64,000 bases of DNA from assembly GCA_025594325.1 (NCBI GenBank), contig JANHCV010000006.1, positions 1,550,001 through 1,614,000 on the forward strand. The letters run 5' to 3'. A program made the position numbers and the translations under genes. Numbering within the stretch: the first letter of the stretch is position 1; every line of letters starts with the position of its first letter. The DNA comes from Blastocladiella emersonii ATCC 22665 (Eukaryota > Blastocladiomycota > Blastocladiomycetes > Blastocladiales > Blastocladiaceae). The notes beneath the pieces are model-generated. The model did no database searches, was not told the origin of the DNA, and saw only the letters and a program-made list of their open reading frames with translations. Positions 32,049 to 45,142 of the stretch are shown one piece after another.

Positions 32049-32720
32049 CTTGAGCTGTCTACACTGAGCTCGGACGGAAGTGAGGGGGAACGGCCGCCTT
32101 TTGTAGGCCGGCCAGCGCGCTCCGTCGTGCATAGCTACAACCCTCGCCGACGCGATCCTCGCGAGTCGCGAGGCCGAAAACTAAAAGGTTGGGGATCACC
32201 GGATGGAATAAACTGGTCGGCCGACCGCCGAGCATACGACGCGTTGATCCCTGTGCTCCGCTCGCGCGACAGGGACCGTGTGGGCAGATGCGCCGAGCAC
32301 AAGATCCGCTCCGCTGATCACAGGTCGGGTAAGAATGCATCTGGTGCCGGGTCTTGAGCGCACGAGCGCGTTCGCGCGTGAGTAGAAGTCAAAGCTCAGG
32401 GCGCTTACACCCGAATCAACCGACGCGGCCGGGATCTGCTGTGCACCGTGGCCTCGCCGTGATCTCGAGAGAACGGGTTGAAAGGGTTGCGCCCTGCCCC
32501 GTCAACTTGAGACGCGTCGTTCATGTCCGCGTGCGGGGATCAAGTTGGGATCGACTCAGAGAGTTTGGCCGTGCGGGTCGTCTCGCAGCTTGCCGGCGAG
32601 GTGCCGATGCTGGCTCGCCGCGGCATGCAAACTTGCGGGCGAACAGCGCATCATGCAACGCTAAGAGCTTATCGCACGGCTGATGGACGCGGCCATTCGC
32701 GTAACCTGGTGCCGGTCAAC

Positions 32721-32738
32721 GCGCGCGTGCACGCGCGC
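32721..32738. repeat. 18-bp perfect palindrome
   Basis: GCGCGCGTGCACGCGCGC reads the same on both strands. It sits in the divergent region between the two secreted-protein genes. Confidence 0.8.
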
Positions 32739-33313
32739 TACTCATGTCACGAGTCCCAACCTCATAATCGCATCTGGGGCTCATCACTATTGCACTGCAA
32801 GGTCCCCTCCGCGTCATTGATGGATGTTTGATGGGGCAAGCACCGGACGCGGCGAAGTTCTTCTGGCACGACGCGTAACGTGACAGCTGCGTCTCGCGTT
32901 GAAGGAACTATCGTCGCCGACGGCGATCAGAGCATTTTTTGCACTCACGCTTTGAGGGCATGATTCAGACGAACGTTGTCTCCTGCGCCGGCGCCGGTTT
33001 GAGAAAGATGAGGCTCGGATCTGGGACCTCGGGCGACCGCGGTCCCGACAAGAGGTTCGCTTGAACTTGTCCGCGCGTGTGCGCTGACGCGCGACGCGGG
33101 CACCGTCGGATCACAAGACCGACCAAATGACTCCAACTGGGGAACTTTGGCGCGTTCTCGCAGGAAACGCGCAAGGCAGCACTCGCCCATGCGGAAAAGC
33201 AAGTCAAAGTGCTGTACATTGCGGTTCACTTCATGCTGCTGCGGCCGGATCCAGCGCTTGCCAAGGACGAGGAGTCGGCGAGAGACTTGGCCCCGTGCGA
33301 CGAGCCGACGCGT

Positions 33314-33321
33314 ATAAAACG
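33314..33321 (+). promoter_or_regulatory. candidate TATA box for secreted protein B
   Basis: TATAAAAC flanked by ACGCGT lies about 85 bp upstream of the ATG at 33399, the most convincing TATA-like element in the window. Confidence 0.5.
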
Positions 33322-33398
33322 CGATCGCACCCCGCCGCCAGAGACCGTGAACCAACAGCAAGATACTCGTTGCCCAACCACCTTCATTATTAGACAAG

Positions 33399-33694
33399 AT
33401 GCGCGCCTCCAAGATTGTCCTCGCCCTCGCCGTCGTCCTCGGCTTCGCCATGAGCGGCGTCGCTGCCGCTGAGGCCTCGACCGAGTCGGCCTCGATCTCG
33501 GGTAAGGACCCTTGCACTCTCCCCTCCCATTCCTCGTACTAATCTACATCTGTCGCTATCCAGGCGTCGACTACCGGTGCTGGACTGGATGCGTGAAGCG
33601 TTGCGACGTCAAGTGCGGCAACGACTCGAACTGCAACAAGAAGTGCGACAACGAGTGCGACCGCATGTGCCGCCGCGACCCCATCCGCCCGTGA
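33399..33694 (+). CDS. small secreted eight-cysteine protein B (77 aa)
   Basis: Exons 33399-33501 and 33564-33694, 62-nt intron (donor GTAAGG, acceptor TCCAG, phase 1). Signal peptide at about residues 1-24 (MRASKIVLALAVVLGFAMSG then VAAA). The mature region has eight cysteines in a symmetrical ladder: C-x3-C-x3-C-x3-C, a five-residue linker, then C-x3-C-x3-C-x3-C. Such i/i+4 spacing would line four cysteines on one face of each of two helices, suggesting an antiparallel helical hairpin held by four disulfides. The linker reads GNDSN, with charged residues (K, R, D, E) filling the helices. Probable paralogue of protein A. No family name or role can be given. Confidence 0.82.
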
Positions 33695-37069
<3,375 letters not shown>

Positions 37070-37171
37070 GCGTGTCTCGCTGTGTCTCGGTTTGGTTTGG
37101 TTTGTGTTCAGTATCCTCAATAGTCGATGTCGTTTTGGTTCATAGTGGGTATTGTATTCAGGTCGGATGGT

Positions 37172-38812
37172 TTACAGTTGCGCGGCGTCGGGCCCAAAGG
37201 CGGCATCGACGGCGCGGCGGATCAGGTCCGGGTCCTCGATGAGCCGCGTGTGCCGGCGCTGCAGCGCGGTCCACGGCGGGACCAGCAGCTTCTCCCACGG
37301 CTTCTTGCGGCGGGGCTTGCTCGTCGCCGCGGTCGCGGTCGCGGATGGTGGCGGCGGGCTCGACTCGGTCACCGTGTCCGCCGACGTCCCCGCCGCTGCT
37401 TGGCCATCGTCGGCGTCGTCAGCCACGAGCACCAGCCGCCGCGCGCGCTTGCCGAGCTGCCCGCGCACGATCGCCGAGGCGACCGAGACGAGCGGGTCGT
37501 CCTTGACCGCAACCAGCAAAACCGGCGCGTTCCCCACGGCCACCCACTCGGCGACACTCGTCGGCCTCCCCAAATCGCGCGCGCTCGGCGGGAGCACCCA
37601 CAGCCACCGCGCGACCCTAGCCGCGGCGGCGATCCATGGCGCGACGCCCGCGTGCGGGCCCGCGAGGGATACGATCGCGGTGACTGTGACGTGTGCGGGG
37701 ACCGCGGCCGCGATGCGCAGCTGGACGCGCGCGCCGAGCGAGAACCCGACGAGCGCGAGCCGGTCGACGGCCGAGTGTCGCGCGAGGTACGCGGCGACCT
37801 CGGCGGCGGCGGCGTTGCCCTGGTCGGCGACGCGGTCCGAGGGGCGCAGGGTGCGGAGGAGGAGGACGGTGGATGGCGGGACGTGTGCGTGGTGTGCGCG
37901 CGAGACCAGGTGCGATTTCCACGCGGCGAGGTCGGTTGACGCGCCGCGGAAGCCGTGGCAGGCGACAATTAGCGGTGGGAGGTGTGGGAGGGACGGGCCG
38001 AGGTGACGCTGGCCCCACAGTTTGCGCAGGGAGAGGAACGGGTGCGCGCGCGTCACGGACGGCGGGGCGAGCGGGGCGCCCGGTGGTACGGCGTCGAGTG
38101 GGGAATGCGCGGGAGGGGGAGGGTGCAGCTGCACCACGACGTCGAGCTGCATCAGCGCCGGGAACGGGAACACGACCGACGTGTAGAACGAGTGTTCGGG
38201 CACCTCCCCCTCGGCTGCGCGCCACGGGGCGGGGGACACGGCGCCCGGCGCGCGCGGCACCGTGTCCCGCATCGCGTCAGCCAGCGGGAGCGTGACGGAC
38301 GCGACAGCGGACCACGTGTAGCTGGCCGTCGCCGACCCGGTCCCGTGCAGGCCCGCGCCCGAGTACAGCGCGGGCGCGGTGACCGACGCCTGCAGCAGGT
38401 CGAACCGCAGGTGGATCTTGTCGAGGTCTGGCGGGGAAGCGGCAGGGAGGCGGACCGTGTACGCGCGCTCGGTCAGGTGCGACTCCTGCGCGGTTTGGTA
38501 GTCGAACTCGACGTCGACGGGCGCCGACTCGAACGCCGCGAGGACAGACGCGTCGCGACGACGACGGTGGCGGGATTCGGGCGGTTGCACGGCGGCGGAT
38601 TTCGCGGACCACGGGAACTTGGTCGTTTTCCGTCGCGGCGGCGAGGTGGGAGGGAAGCGCAGGGGAGGCGGCGGCGTGTCGCCGACCGTCACGGACGCCG
38701 AGTAGCAGTACAACCCGCGGCGCCAGACGTGTAAGGCGTGCAGCGCGCCTGTCGCGATGGTCAGGGTCCATGGGGCGAGGTCGGGCGCGGGCGGCGGCGG
38801 TGGAGTGGCCAT
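37172..38812 (-). CDS. alpha/beta-hydrolase (DUF676-like putative lipase), 546 aa
   Basis: Single exon; the ATG at 38812 starts MATPPPPPAPDLAPWTL, and the open frame above it is Arg/Ser-rich and probably 5' UTR. The N-terminal half (1-300) is a beta-rich region like that preceding the hydrolase domain in FAM135/DUF676 proteins. The hydrolase starts near PPLIVACHGFRGAS (oxyanion region) and has the nucleophile elbow LVGFSLGAR; a downstream Asp may lie in VAVKDDPLVS. The catalytic His is not certain, possibly in RRHTRLI. No signal peptide. The substrate could be a lipid ester, but this is inferred from the fold only. Convergent with CDC48 across about 100 bp. Confidence 0.7.
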   Translation of the reverse strand: MATPPPPPAPDLAPWTLTIATGALHALHVWRRGLYCYSASVTVGDTPPPPLRFPPTSPPRRKTTKFPWSAKSAAVQPPESRHRRRRDASVLAAFESAPVDVEFDYQTAQESHLTERAYTVRLPAASPPDLDKIHLRFDLLQASVTAPALYSGAGLHGTGSATASYTWSAVASVTLPLADAMRDTVPRAPGAVSPAPWRAAEGEVPEHSFYTSVVFPFPALMQLDVVVQLHPPPPAHSPLDAVPPGAPLAPPSVTRAHPFLSLRKLWGQRHLGPSLPHLPPLIVACHGFRGASTDLAAWKSHLVSRAHHAHVPPSTVLLLRTLRPSDRVADQGNAAAAEVAAYLARHSAVDRLALVGFSLGARVQLRIAAAVPAHVTVTAIVSLAGPHAGVAPWIAAAARVARWLWVLPPSARDLGRPTSVAEWVAVGNAPVLLVAVKDDPLVSVASAIVRGQLGKRARRLVLVADDADDGQAAAGTSADTVTESSPPPPSATATAATSKPRRKKPWEKLLVPPWTALQRRHTRLIEDPDLIRRAVDAAFGPDAAQL

Positions 38813-39283
38813 GGTTGTGCTGTGGGCGGTAGTGGGAGGATCGGCGAGTGCGCGGGAGCAGGTCCAAGAGCGAGGATCGAGGTGCAGGCGAGATGGTCCA
38901 CGAGCGAGGGTCCAAGAGCGAAGCGGAAGGGTAGAGTTGTGTCCGCGCACTTGCCGAGATGGAGGAGGGCCGGCAAACGGTGGCGCGGCGGCGGCAGTTG
39001 GCCGCAGTCGTGGTCGCGGTCAGTCGAGGGTGCAGGTGCCGCGCAGGCTAGAGTTTCATGAATGAGCTTCCTCGGTCGGTTTGCGTGGAGGGGAGAAAGA
39101 GAGCGGGCCGATCCTCGCGAAGAGAGGCGGCGGCTGGGAAACAAGGCCGCGAGGCGCGAGACACGTCCGTTTCACTGCCACGTGCACGTCTCCACGCGCG
39201 CGCGCCACGCCGCTCGCTCGCCACGCACGCCGAGTGCTCGCTTCCTCTCCTCCCTCTCTTCCCACTTCCCCCTTGACCACCAA
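38813..39283. other. divergent promoter region
   Basis: About 470 bp between the hydrolase (-) and the thioredoxin-like gene (+). GC-rich, no gene or repeat recognised. Confidence 0.4.
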
Positions 39284-39895
39284 ATGCAGCCCATCGCAAC
39301 CATGAAGCACCTGCGCCCGTCGTTCCTCGCGCTCCTCGTCGCGCTACTCGCCGCCGTCGCGTGCATGACCGCTTCGGCCGCCAAGGAGACGCCGGCGCCC
39401 GGTTCCGCCGTGTCCCCGGCCCCCGTACTGGAGCTCGCCGCGGGCAACTTCACGTCGGCCGTCAACGACGGCACCACCATGGTCTTCTTCTACGCCCCGT
39501 GGTGCCCGCACTGCAAGCGCGCCGCGCCCGCGCTCCGCAACTTTGCCCGCAAGACCAAGGCCATCCAGAAGAAGCACGGGTTCAAGGTCGCCATGATCAA
39601 CTGTGAGGCCAACGAGGGTGCGTACGCTCTGTCTAGGTGGTGAGCGTGTCGCTGACGCTTGGCACCCGATATAGCGACGTGCGACGCACACAACATCGAC
39701 GGGTTCCCGACCTACCTCGTGTTCCAGCGCGGCCGCATGCTGTTCGAGTACGAGGGCGACACCGACTCGGACTCGCTTGCGACTTTCGCCAAGGAGGCCG
39801 CCGAGTACAACTTTGTCTTCACCGAGCGCGGCGACGGCGCGGCGCACGACGCGAGTCAGGTCAACGACGGCTTCTTTGGGCACGAGGACCTGTAG
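39284..39895 (+). CDS. ER thioredoxin-domain protein (PDI-like)
   Basis: Single-domain protein disulfide isomerase-like protein, 184 aa. Exons 39284-39617 and 39675-39895, 57-nt intron (donor GTGCGT, phase 1). A signal peptide is clear (RPSFLALLVALLAAVACMTA). The thioredoxin active site is APWCPHCK at about 71-78, a CPHC variant of the CGHC of classical PDI. The cis-Pro loop reads GFPTYLVF after the intron. The protein ends HEDL, a permuted form of the HDEL/KDEL ER-retention signal, so residence in the ER is likely but retrieval efficiency is uncertain. The ATG at 39302 has a better context and is an alternative start. It converges with the SNARE gene, with only 44 bp between the stops. Confidence 0.88.
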
Positions 39896-39939
39896 ACGAT
39901 GCTGGCAAAACTGAGATATATATGTGACTCCATTTGCGC

Positions 39940-40992
39940 TCACAGCACAACCAGAATGAGGATTAGCAGGATCACGAGCGCGAGGATGAGCAGCCACGGC
40001 GCTACAGAGTGCGAGACAGGGGTCAGTGGCCGCTTGACCGAAGCAAACGCGCGAACACGTACACCGCTCGCTGATCTGCTTGGACACGGACGACAGCCGC
40101 CGCCGCGCGCGCGTCATCTGCGACCCGGTCCGCGTCACGCCCTCGGTCAGGTCGTCCAGCATCTCGTTCTGCGTCCCCAGCTCCTCGTCCATGGCCAGCG
40201 CCAGGTTTTTTTGCCGCCCGACCACCTGCACCAGCGCCTCGAGTTCCGCGTCTTGCTCTATTCACGAGACGGGAGGTGTCAGTCAGCGCGCTAGGTATGG
40301 TGCAGGAAGAGAGTACCGTCGAACATGAGCCGCTGCATCTGCATCAGCTGCTGCGGCTCCGCCTCCGCCAGCGTCGTCGGCTCGGGGCTCTCGCCGTGCC
40401 GCCGGTGCGCCATCGACACGCGCGCGACGCGCGTCATGGGCGCCGACGGGTTGATGCCGAGCAGCTGAGCGCGTCTACCGTCACAAGATGGTCAGTGTCG
40501 TGAGCCGCGAGCGACCGAGATGACGTACTCGTCAGCCTGCTGACCAAGCGTCGCCTGCCTCGGCGCCGGCACCACGGGAGCCCCAGCCGCCGCCCCCGCC
40601 GCCCCCGCCGACGAACCCGCCGCCGCGGCCGACTCGTCGAGGTCAAGCGCGACGTCGCGTATGCTCTCGAGCAGCGTCGCCAGGTTCACGAGCTTGTCCT
40701 CCCACACCTTGAGCTCGTCGGCCGGCAGCAAAAGCTGCTCCTCGGCGCGGCTCAGCGCCGCCTCGGCCGCACGATGCCGCGCCTGCAGCGTGCGGTAGTT
40801 GCGCTGGAACGCCGCCACGTTCGGCGACGTGTGTGCCGCGGAGCCCGGGATGTGCGCCACGTCCACGGCCTGCAGCAGGGTGGACTCGGCCAGCGCCGTC
40901 GTCGCGACGAGGTCCGACTTCCATGCGTTGTTGGCGAGGGCGAAGGTGGGTTCAGTCGTGGGGCCGTTCATTTGCGATACTTTCGGTTGCAT
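39940..40992 (-). CDS. Qc-SNARE, syntaxin-8-like
   Basis: Endosomal/vacuolar membrane fusion protein. Four exons: 40992-40529, 40474-40317, 40257-40063 and 40001-39940; introns of 54, 59 and 61 nt, phases 2, 1 and 1; 292 aa. The N-terminal region is helical (Habc-like) with an Ala/Gly-rich linker. The SNARE motif in exon 3 runs from EQDAELEALVQVVGRQKN through LGTQNEMLDDLTEGV, in which the Q is the zero-layer residue, to RRRLSSVSKQISE. Exon 4 supplies a C-terminal membrane anchor, SPWLLILALVILLILILVVL, right at the end, as expected for a tail-anchored SNARE. Tlg1/Syntaxin-6 type is the main alternative. An upstream ATG pair (40992 and 40971) leaves the start slightly uncertain. Confidence 0.85.
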
Positions 40993-41094
40993 GGGCTGGT
41001 GAGCGGGAGAGAGAGAACGCGACGCGCCTCACGGCTCCTTCAAGCGCGCGCGGGAGAGTACTTCCAACGCTCGCTCCGACGAGAACGCACACCC

Positions 41095-43020
41095 ATGGAT
41101 CCAAACCTTGCTCCAACTTTATGCAATCTACCCGAGAAGCTCCTGCGCGACATCGTTGACTGCGTTACCTTTGTCGATGGCTTCAGCACCGACCACGCCT
41201 CGCTCTTCGCACCGGCCCGCGTCAGCCGCGAGCCGTACGACATTGCCATGGCCAAGCTTGCTCTGTCACCGAGGACGGCGTACTCGATTCAGATGCGTTC
41301 ACGCTCACGCGCCGCGGGCTGTACCTCAAATAAGTCGCGCGCAGGTCGCCTGGCTTCCCCATCAATGTCGCGCTGGTGCACAGTGCTACTTTGGCCCACT
41401 TTTCAGGCATTGGCGATAATCACCGGCGGCTGTCTGCCTTGTCCGCCGTGTGCGCGCCTCTGAAGCGTGCGACTGGACTTGGTCACCCCGCGATCGAGTG
41501 CCACGACTCGCCATGCGACGCTGCGGACGCTGGCCGGCCTGTGGACGAGTGAATGGAGCTGTCGTGCTTTTCGAGACGTTTCTCTCTCGCTCCCCGCTGT
41601 GGCAAACATCCGGTTGCGCGTCGATGACTTGAGCGCGGGAGCGAGAACGAAGTTGCTCAGCGGCTTTCCGGCACCCTCGTTGTCTCAAGGAACTTTAATT
41701 CCGCGACATGCCGAGGCCTACTACTCACAAGGATGGATGGAATCTGTGGCATCGCCCTGGGAATCGCCGCCGACTTGGTCGGGACTTTGCCGCGCGTGCT
41801 CTCGCCGCATCTCACCTCGCTGAAGCTTGAGCTACGCTCGTTGACCTCGCTCGCCAAACATCTTTTACCGAACCCACAGCGTCGGCTTCGTGAGCTGCAC
41901 GGCTGCGAGCTTCACGTAGAACTCGGTGGCAGACGATTTTCGTGTCTCACAAAGCTCAGGGACTGCGAGTTGTCCGCGAAAGCGATCGATACCTCCTCGC
42001 CAGGTGATTTTTCTGGGCTGTCTCACTTGACCGACCTCGAACTTGGCCGCGGCCCTTGCTCTGCGCTCACGGGCGCAATCTTAGCCGCCGTTTCGCGCAT
42101 CCCCCCTCGTTTGCGCAACGCGCCCAGTAGATCGCGTACGTCGCACTCGTTGACGAGGCTCGCGGCGCCGCAGGAACTCGCAACTGTCATGCTCTCCTTC
42201 TTTTTCATGCCGAACTTGGTCAATCTCGAGGTCAGCCTTTCGGTTGAGCGTATTGTCAAGTCACAGCGGCGGCTGGCTCCAGCGTACCGTTGACCGTACA
42301 ACATGAGACCGGTTGAACTCGGCGCCGCACCTTGTCCTCGGCGACTCGCTAACCAGACCTTGTCACGTTGCTTTCCTTTCCCCATTGCTCGGCATCGCGG
42401 GCCCGCCGCAGGTCTTGTTGCGGCTCAAGTCCTTGGACATGCACTCGCAGCTGGACAACACTTGTACGCTGCCAGCGGATTGCTAATCGCTTGAGTCGCT
42501 TCGCTTCACGCGCTTTCCCAAAGCCGTCCACTAACGCTGCCCCAACATGACCTCGGTTCCCGCCGCTCGCTGCGGATGCATGAAACAGTGGGGAATCGGA
42601 TTGCCGCCTACGGTTCCATTCCTCAACGAACACTGGTTGTTCGTTGCTTCGACGCGGTCGGCTGACGACGACCTCAAGTGGGCCACGCTGGGCCCGGCAG
42701 CGCTTCAGATCCTCGCAAAGTCGCGATGGATGAGCAAGGTCGACGTAAACCTGGCTCCAAGGTTTCCTCAAACTTGATGACACCGGTGCCTTGGACCCTC
42801 CACTTTCCGCTGCTGCTCCCGATGAGAATGGCTCGCCTTGACTGAGATTGAGTTTACCGTCCGGCCCTCGCGAATTGTTGGGCAACTCGCTGAGAGCGCG
42901 AAGCGGGACTCGAGCTTCGTGGGTCGCGATGTGGAGCGTGTCCGCGCTTGGGTGTACGACGCCTCGCAACTAGAGATTGTCGTTGAGGTTGTTGGTGAGG
43001 ATGAGGGCTGGGAGCCATGA
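41095..43020 (+). pseudogene. F-box/LRR family pseudogene 1
   Basis: Degraded copy of the F-box/LRR family represented by the intact genes at 51302, 53543 and 61180. It starts MDPNLAPTLCNLPEKLLRDIV, the family's F-box N-terminus, but the frame is lost within about 75 residues. Homologous pieces reappear in other frames: LRELHGCELHVELGGRRF with CLTKL near 41890-41950, and the C-terminal block from 42838 (TVRPSRIVGQLAESAKRDS ... VVGEDEGWEP) to the stop at 43018-43020. Multiple indels and stops lie between. No long protein can be made. Confidence 0.8.
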
Positions 43021-43593
43021 ATATCGTGTCGCTGCTTCTTTTTGGGCGAGATGTGGGGGACCGCGATGGACTGTTGACTGCTCAGTAGACAGGAGATCAC
43101 ACTGAGAGGTCCTGGTGAGTGAGAATAAGAAACACCTCCTGGTGTAGGAGCGAGATCTTTTGGCCAGCGACTGGCCCAGGAGCAGGATCGCCAGTCGAAG
43201 CGGGCCAGACCGCGTGGTCCAGATCCAGAGCCGAAACCGATTACGCGACCAAGATCATCAGTACGCGGCCGGCGAAGCGTTGTACACCATTACGTCCGCC
43301 TAGCGAGATTATGCGCGCGGGAAGTCGAACTTCTCTGAGCGGCAGCCGCGAGAGCAAGCGTTGCGTGGGCGCTCAGCTGGCAGACGCTACTGGGGCATTT
43401 TCGCGGCTTTATCATTTTATCTTGGAGCGCACGACTAATTTTGTACCATTTCAAGAAGGCGGTGCTCCGCGGAAGCGCGTTAACGTGGAAGTGAGGCGGG
43501 TACGTGTTGTTCATCCTCACGTGAGTGCGCCGTTCCCACGCCTTTTCGTTTCGCTCGCCAGCCCCGGCTCTCGCTCCCTTCATCAACGCAAAA
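43021..43593. other. intergenic region between two F-box pseudogenes
   Basis: About 570 bp with nothing recognisable; flanks both pseudogenes of the family. Confidence 0.4.
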
Positions 43594-44872
43594 ATGAATG
43601 AATCTGATGCACCCACTCTATGCAATCTGCCCAGCACGGTCTTGCGCAGCATCGTACAGCGCGTCCTTGGCTCGTCGGGTGTCGCGGTTATGGATCACGC
43701 TTCGGTGATCGCGCTTGCCCGCGTTAGCCGCGAACTGCACGATCTCGCAATGGTCGAGCTCTCTGAACACGTTGAGTTCCTCGGCTGCACTTTGACCGAC
43801 GATGACAGCCTTGTCTTGGAGCACTTTACGCTCACGCGTAACGGGCTATACATCACGAGTGGCGGCGACCACGGCGCGTCCGATGCCACTCCCGGATTCC
43901 CCATGAATGCCTCACTCGTTCGGAGCCTTCGATTCTTTGTTTGTACGAGCATTTCCGAGCAGGCAGCCCGTTTCCCAGCTGTGCCCGCCGTCTGCGCCTT
44001 GCTGCAGCGCACGACCAGTCTTCGCTGCATCTCAGTCGAAAACTACGACTCGGCCGCGACGCTTGGAACGCTGGTGGGGTGGAGCTCGTCTCAAATCAAA
44101 TCGTGTCTCTTGGCGTGTCCGTCGAACGCATGAGTGACATAGCGGCGCTCGCCGGCCTGCCATTCCCGCGCGCGCCCGAGGTGAACATCATGTGCATTTG
44201 CCGCCCAGGCCCCAGCGTTCCCGCCAACACCTCGTACCTGTTGCGCGATCTACCAATGTCCCTACCAGTGGTGCAATCCCTCTCCTTGTGCGTTGCCGAC
44301 TTGGATGCGGTGGCCTTTGCAAAGCTTCTCACCGCGTTCCCAACGCTCAAGCGGCTTGCGATTCGTACTTATGCCAGCCTTCTCGACAGACCGCCGCCGG
44401 GAAACGTCACCGAAATTGGGCTCGGAATTGCCTGGGACATCAACGAGGACCAACTCGCACTGTTGCCTCGAGCGCTTCCCCCGCAGCTCACGTCCCTCGT
44501 GTTGCAATCGGCTTCCAGCAGCTTGATTTTTGAGCACTTCATGCCAAACCCGGAGTGTCAGCTTTGCGAGCTCGAGTGCAGTCATTTGCGCATCGCGCTC
44601 GATGGCAAACGGTTTCCGTTCCTTGCGAAACTCAAACTTCGCAGCGCAAGCAGCACAAGCGGCGCGGTGGCTCTGGTCCCTGTCGACCTTGGCGAACTTC
44701 CCGGGCTCGGCAATCTCACCGCCCGTCGCGGATTGTTGGGCACCTCGCTGAGAACGTGGCTCGTGACTCGAGCGCCGTTGCTCGCAGCACGGAACGGATC
44801 CGCACATGGGCCTGTGACGCAGCTGGGCCAGCGATCGAGGTCGTGGGCGAGAACGAGGGCTGGGAGTTGTGA
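43594..44872 (+). pseudogene. F-box/LRR family pseudogene 2
   Basis: Starts MNESDAPTLCNLPSTVLRSIV and is well conserved for about 160 residues (VSRELHDLAMVELSEHVEFL, LTRNGLYITSGG). A single-base-type frameshift at a G-run near 44075-44080 moves homology to another frame (ELVSNQIVSLGVSVERMSDI ... MPNPECQLCELECSHLRIAL). Around 44650-44710 a large internal piece of the family protein is missing, and the C-terminal block (RPSRIVGHLAENVARDS ... VVGENEGWEL) ends at 44872 in yet another frame. About 1.3 kb against 2.1 kb in intact members. Confidence 0.8.
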
Positions 44873-45142
44873 GCTTTTGTCTCGGGTTGGAATGCGGTGA
44901 AAGTGAATACCCTTGTTATAACCTGCCAGTTTACGCAGTGCAGACCTGCTCCCACAAGCGGAATCTTGACGGAAACTGAGATCGCTCGTCGCGTCACTGT
45001 CTCGCGTGGAACATCCGCACGTGGCTGACATGGGATCCGTTGCGCGCGTTTCACCTCGCCGGATCCCCTCAACCTTCCTCAACGCCCAAGGTCCACCCCA
45101 ACCAAGGTATGAATCAGGCTAGTCAGTGTATCATCATCGAGA

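Larger units (their letters stand above)
32049..33398. other. 1.35-kb divergent region between the two secreted-protein genes
   Basis: No gene I can support, although several frames are open. It contains a perfect 18-bp palindrome at 32721-32738 and, just upstream of protein B, GACGCGTATAAAACGCG near 33309-33325, a likely TATA box with an ACGCGT word beside it. Confidence 0.45.

Noticed and set aside
32945-33517. 190-codon minus-strand frame upstream of and overlapping secreted protein B
   Set aside because: It overlaps the well-supported signal peptide exon on the other strand and shows no domain or splice support.
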